A stretch of 64,000 nucleotides of DNA from Cannabis sativa (taxonomy: Eukaryota > Streptophyta > Magnoliopsida > Rosales > Cannabaceae), in contig NC_083606.1 in NCBI RefSeq assembly GCF_029168945.1, forward strand, positions 12,116,041 to 12,180,040, written 5' to 3'. This document shows, one piece after another, positions 22,774 through 34,650 of the stretch (the first letter of the stretch is position 1; each line of letters starts with the position of its first letter). The position numbers and the translations under genes were made by a program. The notes beneath the pieces were generated by a model, which saw only the letters and a program-made list of their open reading frames with translations, made no database searches and had not been told where the DNA came from.

Positions 22774-24625
22774 TTTATTTATTAAATGGCCAGATGCCAA
22801 CTTAGGGACATGCCACCTAATCCCTAAAGCAAAATACCTAAAATATCCTTTGACTTCTAAGTTAAGTAATTATAAGCCTAGGGGTAAAATGGTTCAAAAC
22901 CATAACTCCGCTTAAACTCGGTATTCCAAGTATCTCTTATATTTGTCTCGCCAAGAAAGAAGTTTTAAAGTTACCCACGTGACTCTAATGGCTATCTATC
23001 ACATTTTTTATTGTAGCCGAGCACAAAATTATAAACATTGCATAATTTATATTTAGCTTAAATAATACTCTTAGGGTTCATTTGATGTGTCGTATTACAC
23101 CGTATTGTATTGTATAGTATTATATTAAATTGTATTTTATGTAAAACTATATATGGTATTAACTTTTATGGACACATAAATATATAATATTTTAATGTAA
23201 ATTAAAGTTTAACATAGTATTATATAAAAATATGATATATAATCTAATAAAATACAATATGACCTAATACGACATTCCAAACGAGCCCTTAGAGTTTCAT
23301 AAAATATTTAGAATTGAGAAATTATAACTCTAATGTCCGTTTCTAAAAATGAGGCCCACAACAAAATAAAATTATGCATAATTGTAAAATATTAATAATT
23401 AACGCCTTAATTGCCTTTGTTAATCCATAATCTAACACGTGGTCATTACAAAAATATGCCTTAATTAGGAAAATATTTTCTTAATTACAAAAATGTATTT
23501 GAATTGTAGAGATAATATATTACATATGAAACTTCATGTTTTTCATGTTTTATGCCCAGGAATAGTGGAATGCGATAATTTGACAATTAGAGTCACTTGG
23601 ATATGGTTAAGTATCTTAGAATTAGCAAGGCAAGATGAGTAGACATTTAGTATGTTGGGAATTATTAGGGCAGTGATTTTTGATCGAAATACCCCTAGGA
23701 TGATAAGTTTACTTCATGAGGAGGAAAAGGGGAAATTTGTCATTTTACTATAAGTTGTAATAGTTGTCTTTAGTGGAATTTCTAGCTTATCTCTAAGGTC
23801 TAATGCTGAATATTATATTTAATTACAAATAAATTGGCATTATCTGAAAGGTTAGAAAATTAGAAACAAACTTTCATCTTTCTCTCTCTCCCTTAGGAAA
23901 CCCAAAAGAGATAAACTCTTCTCTCCTAATTCAGACCAAATTTTAGAGTGATTGTAGCAAGGATTCAAGTGTTATTGAAGGGATAACCTAAGGTAAGCTA
24001 ATTCTTCTCTTGTTCTCTTTGAAGTTGTAAGGTTTAATTATGGTTTTCATAGTGTTTTTTGGTTTTAGGTTCTGTTGAATTTTGTTATTGTTAGAATTGA
24101 GTTTTGGGGATTAAATTAGGTTTGTTTAAGTTGGTGTTGGGCATGTTGTTTGTTGTTGGTAAGGTTTGAGCTAGGTTTGAGTTTTGAGCTCAAACTTAGC
24201 TCAACAATGGTAGTTTTTTATTCAAGATTTTATAGTTGGAATTGTTTCATGGAATATGTTTGTTTTAGCATTATTTGAAGTTCTGGACATTTTGAGATGG
24301 ATTAGTTTTAGTTTGGAGGAGTTATGAGGTTTTGGACCAGTTTTTCTGTAAAAATTGCAAACTATTTTTGAGAAAACTATCTGCCATTATTCCAAGTAGA
24401 AAACCCCAAAAAATAGTTTTTTTAGGGGGACTTTTCCCAAAATATCATTTTTGATGTTTTCTCAATAATTAGGATTTTGCCATGCTACTTATCAATAGTG
24501 AAACTTTTAGTTTTGAGTTCAAATTCTTAAAAGTAGCGAATCACTTATCAGTTTTATATAAATTGTGACTTAAGGCCTTAAATCGATTAGCAGCTTTTTC
24601 TACTCAAGATTACTGGCATACTCGC

Positions 24626-26610
24626 TGTAACGCCCGTACTTGAAAATTTACTAATTTGAAATCTAATCATATTTTATTATATTTATAAAACTTCATAGTC
24701 GGGATCTCGAGTTTAAAGTCATTTTTGAATAAATATATATATCATAATATAGATACATATATTTTTTACAATCCACAGAGCGATAACAAAATATGACTCA
24801 AAATACGGTAAGACCAAAACCTTCCAAGATGCACTGCCGCAATATGTACAATCCTTGTCGAGTCCCAACTCACTGCTCCACCAACCAAGTTTTATTCTTA
24901 CCTACACAAGGTAGCAAACTGATGAGTCGACAGACTCAGTAAGATATGCATAAAACAAATCATATAAAATCGACTTGTGTCTAGGTGCTCATACACCTAT
25001 TCACAAGACTAACCAAATGATTAAGAACATTCTTAATGGTTGGTGCTATTGACCATGATATCACCCACTACTAGCACTATGATCGCACTGAGGGACCGAC
25101 GCTATGTTCGTACCGCTATGATAGCATCAATAGCACCCAAGAGTACAATTAGCTATGATATCACTCTTAACCAGTACTATGCCCGTACTGCCAAACCGAC
25201 ACAATAGTTGTGCCGCTATGATAGTGCCAATTAATACTCTCTACAGTGAATATCACTCTTAACTAGTACGATGCATGTACTACCAAACCAACACAATGGT
25301 TGTCTCGCTATGATATCACCTAAAACATATACAATCACAAACACATCATGCATATATAATATGTTTTATGCTAATCTTACCTTATTTATGTGTTCAGGTG
25401 TGCCAGTTAGCCTGAGTGGAACAATAGCTCGACACTTTACAGGGCCCTAAGTCACAATATACAAAACTCTGATGAGAGACACGCTAATACACTTTTCGGG
25501 GACTTAAAATCAAAATTAGAAATATCTCTATCGATGGATAACATGATAATACCCTAAGTATCACAAAAACAGGAAAAACTAGGGTTCACCAAAAAGTCCC
25601 AACCGGTAGACCGGTTCCCCAACCGAAATTTCAGTTCGATGGGATTTCCTGGGGACCAACTGGTCGACCGGTTGCTATAGGTTCCCCTAAATCGGTCGAC
25701 TGGTTCAGTGTAGGAACCACAAAAAATGCTCCCCACACCACAATTCAACCCCAAACTCTCTAAAAACTTCCAGAATACCTGCTTATGCCATAATAGACCC
25801 AAACCAAGTTATAGAATTCAACAATAACCTCACAAAATTAAAACACCATTAAAGACTTAGGATGAGCACTCTAAACTCCAATTTGCACAAACCACACCTA
25901 AAGCCTACCAATTCAACTTAAAACAACCCTTAGAAACCTAAACTAACTTCAGAATTCAAAATTAAACAAGCTTCATCAACACAACACCCTATTACCCAAA
26001 TCTTACACTAAAAGTTAACTTGAGCTTAAGAAAAATCAAAGAGAAAGAGGCTAGAATCATCTACCTTGGATTGATTTGCTCAAATCTATTAGAACTACAC
26101 AAAAATGAGCTGAAAACTCCAAACCCTCATTGGTTTCTTTGGTGTTCGAAAGAGAAAGAGAGGCTTGTAGAGAAATCTAGGTTTTTCTATGCTTTGTTTA
26201 TTTAATAAATAAAAAGAATCAATTAACTAATTAACTTATAAAATCTGAATAATAATGTCCACTAAAGACAAAACTCCTCTAGTAAAAGACCATTATGCCC
26301 CTTATCATAAAATAAAAAGCTTAGTAACATCTAAGGGTAATTTGGTCATTTCTAAACCCCGACAATTTCTCGATACTTCCAATGCCTAACAATGATGCCC
26401 CGCTAATAATATTCTAAATCATATAAAATGTGACTCTCTAATGACCTAACGTCGTATTCCACTGCTACCAAACACAAATACAAAAAATAGGAAACTCACA
26501 CATAGCATAATTAATACATATTGAATTATAATAAGTCTTCACAAATGTGTAAATCATAATTAATAATTCAATCTCATAATTAAACCATGATTATTTAATA
26601 ATCCAATACA
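24626..26610 (-). mobile_element. Tekay-type solo LTR nested in an opposite-strand LTR
   Basis: It starts TGTAACGCCCGTAC at 24626, like 59884. The body matches the minus-strand LTR there: 'gatgagtcgacagactcagtaag', the 'gtattccactgc' block at 26454, and so on. It ends near TACA at 26610. The host LTR on the plus strand continues on both sides, so this is an insertion. The expected 5-bp duplication is not clear (CTCGC on the left has no exact match), so the right border may be off by several bases. Four dyads lie at 25601-25705. Confidence 0.7.
25601..25705. repeat. Four 16-bp dyads in the nested LTR
   Basis: AACCGGTAGACCGGTT (25601), AACCGAAATTTCAGTT (25621), AACTGGTCGACCGGTT (25658) and AATCGGTCGACTGGTT (25690). 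All have two complementary six-base arms around a four-base centre, and two share TCGA. Confidence 0.8.
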
Positions 26611-27404
26611 TTAAGCATTCAGAATCAAGGTAACATTAGTAATAATTGCATATATATACATGTTAGTGTGCATATTAGCTGTCAGAATAACATATCAGGG
26701 TATCAGTGAGGTGTACATAGAGTTGTACCGAAATGCTCAGAAATATATATTAAGCAAATAAGTAGCTATTAGATTAATATATCAGGATATTGGGGAAGTG
26801 TACATAGAGTTGCACTGAGATATCAACAAATATATGTTAGGCTTCAAGATAGTATGAACTAATTGCTACTACATTAGTACGACTAGAGTACTGAGTATAG
26901 GCTGAATTCGCGGTTATCATACTTTTATCGAGAATGTTTCCGATCCAGTTATAAGATCGTTATTTGGTGTATGGGCACCTAGTTACGGTAAATTACGATC
27001 TGGATATATGTTTATGTTTATACTTTTCTTACTGAGTCAGTCGACTCACAATTATTATGTGTATGTGCAGGTAAGAGCTAGAAATGAACTGGAACAAGTC
27101 TAAAACTGGATGAAGATTGTAAATATCAAGACGATTAGACCTAGAGAGTTCAGGATCTTTGAGACAGTTTAGGCTCACTTTTTGTTGATCATTGGGCAAC
27201 AACTTATGTATTATATATTTTGAATATAGTTGTAAACTTTTAACGAGATCCCAGAGTTATGTAAATTATGTTTGTTTATTAAATTTTAAGTTTTTTTAAG
27301 AAAATTTTAATTCATCACATTTTTCCATGAACCCTTTGATTATCAAATGAGTGCACAGTAAATGAGAAAACACTGTAGCGTGCCTGAACTAGTAGGGTGT
27401 TATA

Positions 27405-27870
27405 GCTACTGAAAAGAAGATTCGTCTTGTTGGCATAGGTAGTACCCATCGATCCATTTAAGCCCTTCTCAATTGTGTAGTTCCATACCTACACAGTCTT
27501 AGAATCATCACACTTGACATTTTTCAAGAGATGTGGGGTTGCATAGCTTATTGAGTATTCCTCTTACAGATCACGGGACTGTGACTGCCACACCATTAGT
27601 GAGTTAATTATATTTAATTATTAATTTAGGCCATCACTAATCTTACCCACGGTGTCTTTATCTATAAATAGAGCAATATCCTCATTGTAAAAGGATTTCG
27701 AAGAGAAGTTGAAATTTCATCTCGATCATCATTAAGTTTAGCCAACGCAATAACTGTGAGAGATTTGCCATTGTTGTGTTCATACAATAACTTTCAGCAA
27801 TATTGGATTATAATTCTTTAATAACCGAACCATGCAAAAATACTTGTCTCATAATTTATTAGCTCTCTTT
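27405..27870 (+). promoter_or_regulatory. LTR-like remnant with TATA box
   Basis: A sequence starting near TGTTGGCATAGG (27428) contains 'tctataaatagagc' (27661-27674), then 'cattgtaaaaggat', reminiscent of the promoter and leader of copia-type LTRs. No second end, PBS or coding sequence could be found, so the family is unassigned. Confidence 0.35.
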
Positions 27871-27985
27871 AATTTGCTCATTTCATATTTATTTGAGTTG
27901 TTGAATATATTGATCAACATTCAACAACATTTAAATTTATAAAATTATTTTATAATGTTGAATGAGAGTTACTCCCTTTTTCGAA

Positions 27986-28017
<32 letters not shown>
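27986..28017. repeat. ATA/TAA microsatellite
   Basis: About ten uninterrupted ATA units. Confidence 0.95.
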
Positions 28018-28018
<1 letters not shown>

Positions 28019-28057
28019 TTACACTAAAAGAGCACATAGAAACATTAGTTTTGTATA

Positions 28058-28690
28058 AGGGTGTTCATAAAATACTAAATCCAATCCAATTCGCACGATC
28101 CAATCCAATCCAATCCGCAAAGTGCAGATTTCCGTATTTGTGCAGATTGAATTGGATTAGAAAATTCAAAATCTGCACTTGTACGAATTGAATGTTGTTT
28201 GACATGTAAAAGTAACCGATGCAATCCAATTCAATCCACACATTCAAAAATTACAATATAATTAATATTTTAATGTAAAAAAAATAGTAATTTAAAAATC
28301 TAATATATATGATACAAATATATTTTAAAACTTAATAAATCAAATGTATATTTTATTTTTATATGTAAGGAGAATATAATTAAAATAAAATTATGCATAT
28401 ATTTTTACATACAATTTTCTTCTTCTTCTTTTAAAATTAATATTTGTTATTTTATTTGTTTTATTTTGTTATTAAAGACATAAAATAACAATAATTTATT
28501 TTATTTTGTTACTAGTTATGTGAAAACAATACTTTTTAATTAACATTAAATAATTCACTATTAAAAAGTAACCAATATAAAATAAGCGATCCAATCCGCA
28601 CTTGTACGGAATGGATTTGATTGGACTTAAACTATTGTGCGAATTAAATTGTATCTAAAATATAAAATCCGCACTTAGTGTTGATCAGAT
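28058..28690. mobile_element. Decayed hAT-like MITE rich in CCAATCC repeats
   Basis: It begins near 'taagggtgttcataaaa', a common hAT-type terminus. Repeated CCAATCC and its complement occur at 28080-28120, 28140-28230 and 28591-28625. The right terminus is not recognisable. There is no coding capacity. Confidence 0.45.
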
Positions 28691-29084
28691 GCACTATGAG
28701 CAAAATATATAGTGAGTTGTATATCATTTCATTTTCTCAAGATTTTATATAGTCATATAAAAGGTTCCCTAAGATTTTTTTTTTCTTTTATTTTTTTGTA
28801 AGAATTGCATGACAACATTTTTTCTAAGGAAAAAAAAAAAGGATTGACTTAACATATATTTTGCCTAAATGGCTAAGTAATAAAGTGATAAACATTGGAA
28901 GAAATTTTGTGACCTATTAGGCCCATTGTATTGATTCAATAACAATATTATATGGATGGTTGTAATTTTTAAATACTAACTCTATAATAGATTTCGATCA
29001 TGATATTGATAGATATATATATTACAACAACGAGTGATCTAAGAAATAAAATAAAGGACGAGTGATCTAACAAATAAAATAAAA
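28691..29084. other. AT-rich spacer with a 28-bp tandem repeat at its end
   Basis: Nothing coding. At about 29030-29085 the unit 'acgagtgatctaa-aaataaaataaa' occurs twice in tandem just outside the inverted-repeat arm. Confidence 0.55.
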
Positions 29085-29982
29085 GGTTTTTTTATTTTTA
29101 TATTTCAAAATATTTTTTTTTTTTGTATTTTTGACAAAATTCTACATAGAAACTTCTATTGCAACTAGTGCTGCAACTTAAATTGCAATAAAAAATCGTA
29201 CAGAAACCCCTATTGCAACTAGCGCTGCAACCACTTTAGAAACTCAAACCGTAAATTTGAAAAAAAAAAAGTTAAAAAAATAATATAAAAGGTAATTCTC
29301 CTAAAATAAAACACATTCCAAAAAAAAAAAAAAAAAGAAAGAAATCAAATAAAATAAAATACTATTAATACTCACACTTGCGGAGGGATATTATTACATA
29401 TTTACACAATTAATTTCATTCCACTAATTATAAATGATTAGTTAATTAGTTAATTAATTCTCCAATGTAAACTATGTTTTATTTCTTTGTAATGGTATAT
29501 TATGTTATTAGTCCAAATTTAATTTTTATATTATGTACTGGCAGCAACGTTCGCGAATTGATTGGCTGCAAAACGGTGATCAAAATACTAAATTTTTTCA
29601 TGCCTATGCATCCTCGCGTAAACAACATAACACCATCAAATCTTTGCTGGACAGAGATGGTAATGTTGTAAGTTCAAAGCCTGGTATGACATCAATCATT
29701 ATATCTTATTTTGGTGAGCTTTTTTCTGCTACAACAGTCAATTTGGAGGCATTGAGTCACATCCTTGCAACCATTCCCACAACTGTTACCTCTGAGATGA
29801 ATGAGTCTCTTGTTCAGCCTTTCACCAGTAATGAAGTGTACAATGCTCTTAAGACAATTAACCCAGATAAAAGCCCCGGGAGTGATGGAATGTCAGCAAT
29901 GTTTTATCATAAATATTGGCCCATTGTTGGGGATGTTGTCACTAAAGTTGCTTTGGGAGTCTTAAATGATGGATGTAGTATG

Positions 29983-30717
29983 TAGGGCTGAACATCGGGC
30001 GGGTTTATCAGGTTTCGGGTTGGCGGGTTTCGGGTTCACGGGTTTCGGGTTCGAAAAATTGAAACCGAACCCGGACCCGAATAGGGCACGGGTTGGCGGG
30101 TTGGTGGGTTGGGGGTCACGGGTTGGCGGGTTTCGGTTGGTTGGGTTTAGCGGGTTGGCGGGTTGACCCGGTCAACTCAGTCAACTCGGTCAACTTTTTA
30201 AAAAAATTAATTTTTTATTGAAATAATTATTTTTTTTATTTTTTTATTTATTAAATTAAGCATATATAATATAACAATTTGTTCATAGTATTTACTATTG
30301 AAGAAAAAATGCATTAATCAATCCAACCAACAAACAAACAACTTATTTATCAAAGATTCAAATCAAACTTCATATTCATGTTCATGAATCATGATAAAAG
30401 TGAAAACTAAAATATTTCAAAATACATCCATATCCAATATCCATAGTCCATAAAAATCTAAAATCCATATTATATATATAAAAATAGTAATAAAAAAAAT
30501 ATATTATATTTATAAACCGGGTTGGCGGGCGGGTTCGCGGGTTCAACCCGAAACCCGGTACCCCTAAAATCTCAACCCGCCAACCCACCCGAAGGGTACC
30601 GGGTTGAACCCAACCCGCCCGAAACTTTTTTAAAAAAAATTTTTTGCGGGTTCACCAGTTCGGGTTCGGGCGGGTTGCTCGGGTTCGGGTCAAACCCGCT
30701 CAAAATGTTCAGCCCTA
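29983..30717. mobile_element. 735-bp non-autonomous hAT-like element in LINE-3
   Basis: The termini TAGGGCTGAACAT and ATGTTCAGCCCTA are perfect 13-bp inverted repeats. They are flanked by a perfect 8-bp target duplication GTAGTATG (29975-29982 and 30718-30725), diagnostic of hAT elements. Both subterminal regions are dense in GGGTT/AACCC-type repeats (CGGGTTGGCGGGTT and complements), likely transposase-binding sites. The centre is AT-rich. There is no transposase. ORFs crossing this element into the LINE are chance fusions. Confidence 0.93.
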
Positions 30718-33420
30718 GTAGTATGGAATCCTTTAATCATTCACTCATCACATTAATTCCTAAGATTAAGGTTCCAAACGGTATGGGAGACTTTAGACCA
30801 ATAAGTTTATGCAACGTCATCTACAAAATCATTTCCAAGACTCTTGCAATTCGATTCAAGGAGGTTCTTCCTTATGTAATCTCCGAAACACAAAGCGCTT
30901 TTCTCTCCAATCGTCTCATCACGGATAATATTCTTGTAGCTTTTGAGTTGGTACATCATTTAAAGCATAAGACAAGAGGGAACAGAAGCTACTCGGCTCT
31001 CAAACTAGATATGAGTAAGGCGTTTGATAGAGTGGAATGGACCTATATTAAGGAAGTTGTGAGACAGATGGGCTTCCATGATAGATGGGTTTCATTGATC
31101 ATGAATTGCTTGCACTCTACTAGTTTCTCTTTCATGCTTAATGGAGAAGAAGTTGGTCATGTTCAGCCTTCCCGGGGGTTACGCCAAGGTGATCCTTTGT
31201 CACCTTATCTATTTTTGATCTGTTCTGAGGGCTTGTCTCGATTGCTACAAAGTGAAGAATCATCCAATAATCTCAAAGGGTTGCGGTTAACAAGACATGC
31301 TCCATCGATTTCTCATTTGCTCTTTGCAGATGACAACCTCCTCTTTTGTGAAGCTACTAATAGTTCGGCAAGGGCCATTAACAAGGTCTTAGATATCTAT
31401 CACAAAGCTTCAGGCCAACTTTTGAACACAGCGAAGTCCGTCATGTCATTCTCACCTAACACTACACAAGCTGCCCAAGATTTTTTCCATCAAACGTTAG
31501 GAATGCCAATTAGTGAATGTCATGAACGTTACCTTGGACTCCCTGCATTTTCAGAGAGGGATAAAAAGGAAATGTTTAGTGATATCAAGGAGCGTATTTG
31601 GCAAAAATTACATGCGTGGAATGAAAAACTGTTCTCAGTTGGTGGTAAGGAGGTGCTTTTGAAAGCGGTTGTTCAGTCCATTCCAACTTATGCTATGAGT
31701 TGTTTCCGTTTACTAACAACTTTTTGTAATCAATTGGAATCAATGATGGCGAATTTCTGGTGGGGTTCAAACAAAGATGGTTCTAGGATTCATTGGAGAA
31801 GTTGGAAATTGCTTTGTAAGTCGAAATTTGAAGAGGTATGGGTTTCCGTTCTTTTGTCCACTTCAATCAAGCTCTCCTTGCAAAGCAAGCTTGGAGAATT
31901 TTTGAAATGCCAGATTCCCTCCTCAGCCGACTACTAAAGCATAGATATTTCTCCAACAACACCTTCTTGGAGGCACGTCTTGGGCACTCTCCTTCACTTA
32001 CTTGGCAGGGCATTCATTGGGGACGTGAACTTTTAGTTGAGGGCCTGCGTTTTAAGATTGGAAATGGTTTCAAAGTGCTGGCTGGGGTGGACAAATGGAT
32101 TCCCAGTCACTTTCATTTCAAACGAGTAAGTTATTCGGGTCCAAACAATGTCTTAGTGTCACATTTTATTACAGAACAATGTGAATGGAATGTTCCACTT
32201 CTCAATGCATACTTTCAACCGATTGATGTTGACAAGATTGTCGCAATCCCTCTTAGTTTTTTCCCCAATAATGATCGATACATATGGCACCATACCACAA
32301 CAGGAATTTATTCTGTCAATTTGGGCTTCCATTTGACTGAAAACTTAGCTGAAAATCGTAATTCAAGTGGTTCAAATGCACACAAAGATTGGTGGAAAAC
32401 TTTTTGGGGTCTAAATTTACCTTCAAAAGTAAAAGTCTTTGCTTGGAGAGTAATGCAAAATGCTTTGCCCGTGGCTACTGCACTATGCCGAAGAAAAGTC
32501 ATTAACTCAGCCACTTGTTCTTTGTGTCACAATGCTTGGGAGTCTATAGGTCATGCCATGTTTAATTGCACAAAAGCTAAAGCAGTTTGGAGAGAAACAA
32601 AGTTTAGTATAGACCATGCACATGCTCAGAATATGCACAGTGGAGATTACTTAATTCATTTATCTTCAGTCCACTCGAAACCAGATTTTGAATTGATTAT
32701 TTGTATGATGTGGGCTATCTGGCATGAGCGCAATAAAGTGATTCATGGAGGAACTTCAAGAACAAGCCTAACCATTGCCACTTTTGCTCAATCACACTTG
32801 GAAAAATTTGTTCGGCACCAACAAAAAAACCAGAAAAACACTTTCAGTACTGGTGTTTCATCGGCTGCTGCAACAGAACAGCATTACTCCAGGTTTGTTA
32901 CTCCTGCTGTGATAGATCAGCAACCTCACAGGTCCATTCCATGGACACCACCTAGCAATCAAGGACTTAAATTAAATGTTGATGCTGCTGTTAATATTGA
33001 TTTGAAAATTCTGGGGTGTGGTGCACTTGTTAGAGATTGTTGTGGTATTGTCATAGCTGCTATCTCCAAATCAGTCCAAGGATACTTTAGATCTGATGAA
33101 ATGGAGGCTAAATCTCTTTTTCATAGTCTCAATTGGGTGCTGCAATTACAACTTCCAATCACGCATATTGAGACAGATGCTTTAAGAGTTTCTACGACCC
33201 TCAATTCTGCATCAACGAATCTTTCTAGTTTTAATGATTTAATTTCTGATATACGTTATCTTTTATCCTTTTTCTCAGGAGTAACTATCTCTCATGTATG
33301 TTGCTGAAATAAAAAACCCGTTGCAATGTCGCTCTCGTTGGAGTGAGTTTTGTCGCTCTTGTTTGAGTGTATAGCTTTTGTTTTTGGCTATTTTTCTGGT
33401 TGTTGCTTGAGTGTTACGGC

Positions 33421-34596
33421 ATGGCATCTAGCAGTAGCAATGGAGGGAGTCTACATGAAAAGTGGGCTGATATGTGCCTTGAGGAAGAAGAAGCTACAGA
33501 AGTGGTTTTTGAGGATGAAGATGCTGATGAAAGGGAACCCGACCTTGACGATCGTTGGTGCTTGATTGGTCGACTTTTGACTGGGAAGGTATCCGATTTT
33601 CTCATTTTTCAAAATATCATGGCTGATCTTTGGAAGCCCGGAAAAGGCATGTATGTGAAGATCCTTGAACAAAATCGATTCCTTTTTCAATTTTACCACG
33701 AAATTGATATTCAAAGAGTAATCAATGGCAGCCCATGGACCTACGATCGGAAACAACTTCTCATTGAACGTCTCAAACCAGGGGTTAATCCCAAAAATGT
33801 TCTGCTAAACACCCTTGATATGTGGGTGCAAATACACGATCTCCAATCTGGTTTTCGGACTGAAAAAGCAGTACTAGAGGCAGGCCGATTCATAGGGGAA
33901 TATTTGGAACCTGATCCGAATAATTTCACAGGTGTTTGGAGGGAATATTTCAGAGTTCGGGTTCGGATTAACGTCTCACTTCCATTAAAACGGAGAATGA
34001 AATTCCGTCGACGGGGTAACGATTCTTTTTTCTATGCCAATTTTAAATATGAGAAAGTCCCTACCTTCTGTTTCATCTGTGGAGTGTTAGGACACTCCGA
34101 GAAATTCTGTCCGAGACTCTACGACACGCCTGCGGATCGTATAGTCAAGCCGTACGGCTTATTCATGAAAGCTGCTAGTAAACGGCAGAATTTCCTCACT
34201 GCCACACCTTGGCTGAGATCGGGGAAGACGACCACCACGGCGGCGAACGACGAACAAGAAGATGAAGCTGTCAAAATTAATGTCCCTGCTCAATTTGTGG
34301 CCGAATCAGAGCAGTACCACAATCCAAGGGATTCGAATCCCATTAGCTCCGAAAATGAAGGCTCTGACGTTATATTAATGGAAAGTGAATTGAGATATTC
34401 CTCTGATTTAGATATTGTTATATCTGATGGAAAGAGAAAAAGGCTTGACACATCATCAATTGGGCTTCTTATACATGAAAATGGGCCGGTTGGATCAAGT
34501 GGTCTAGTTTCTTTGAAAAATACCACAAATGTTGAAAGCATTTCAAAAAACGAGCCAAAGGTGGGTGCTGGTATCCAGGCCCACCAATCATTATGA
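33421..34596 (+). CDS. LINE-2 ORF1: DUF4283-type protein with CCHC knuckle
   Basis: The protein has 391 residues starting at MASSSSNGGSLHEKW. An earlier in-frame ATG at 33367 exists, but this start matches the LINE-1 homologue. The order is an acidic N-terminus (EEEEATEVVFEDED), a DUF4283-like region (about 40-190), the knuckle CFICGVLGHSEKFC (about 217-230) and a variable hydrophilic tail with KRKRL. It is expected to bind LINE RNA in a ribonucleoprotein with ORF2. The core is nearly the same as in LINE-1, while the C-terminal tail diverges strongly, as usual for ORF1 tails. It ends in TGA overlapping the ORF2 ATG. Confidence 0.93.
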   Translation: MASSSSNGGSLHEKWADMCLEEEEATEVVFEDEDADEREPDLDDRWCLIGRLLTGKVSDFLIFQNIMADLWKPGKGMYVKILEQNRFLFQFYHEIDIQRVINGSPWTYDRKQLLIERLKPGVNPKNVLLNTLDMWVQIHDLQSGFRTEKAVLEAGRFIGEYLEPDPNNFTGVWREYFRVRVRINVSLPLKRRMKFRRRGNDSFFYANFKYEKVPTFCFICGVLGHSEKFCPRLYDTPADRIVKPYGLFMKAASKRQNFLTATPWLRSGKTTTTAANDEQEDEAVKINVPAQFVAESEQYHNPRDSNPISSENEGSDVILMESELRYSSDLDIVISDGKRKRLDTSSIGLLIHENGPVGSSGLVSLKNTTNVESISKNEPKVGAGIQAHQSL

Positions 34597-34650
34597 ATAC
34601 CCTGAGTTGGAATTGCCGTGGGCTTGGGAACCCACGGGCCCAACAATTCC
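34560..34650 (+). promoter_or_regulatory. ORF1/ORF2 ATGA overlap flanked by two hairpins (LINE-2)
   Basis: ATGA lies at 34593-34596. The upstream GGTGGG/CCCACC hairpin (34560-34585) keeps its stem although its loop bases differ from LINE-1. The downstream hairpin (34609-34650) is base-for-base identical to that of LINE-1. Confidence 0.6.

Larger units (their letters stand above)
19540..23450 (-). repeat. Composite of Tekay-type LTR sequence, minus orientation
   Basis: The right end GGTCATTACA (23441-23450) is the inverse of the TGTAATGACC LTR start at 61956. From there back to about 21740 the order matches the 59884-61956 LTR: the 'attataactctaat' block near 23320, a purine-rich region near 22270 and dyads near 21800. 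Left of 21414 a second, more divergent LTR body runs to about 19540 (GGATCCCG near 19565, dyad-like region 20463-20545). Its outer TGTAACG end is missing. The stretch therefore looks like two LTR segments joined head to tail, with two MITE-like insertions inside. Confidence 0.6.
23451..27404 (+). repeat. Tekay-type LTR, plus orientation, interrupted by a nested LTR
   Basis: The 'ggaatgcgataatttg' block (23570) through 'tactcaagattactgg' (24601) follows the order of the LTR at 2037-4865. It resumes after the nested insert with 'aggtaacattag', 'gtgtacatagagttg' and 'gagtcagtcgactcac', and ends near 27404 with 'gggtgttata', a weak match to the family end GGGCGTTACA. The left start is unclear and directly abuts the minus-strand LTR end at 23450. 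No PBS or coding sequence is attached. Confidence 0.65.

Noticed and set aside
27661..27690. Promoter of an integrated plant pararetrovirus
   Set aside because: Only a TATA-like block is present; no coat, movement or RT sequence nearby.
30522..30725. Apparent N-terminal extension of the LINE-3 RT ORF
   Set aside because: The extension is the right arm of the hAT-like element read in frame by chance; the TSD proves a later insertion.
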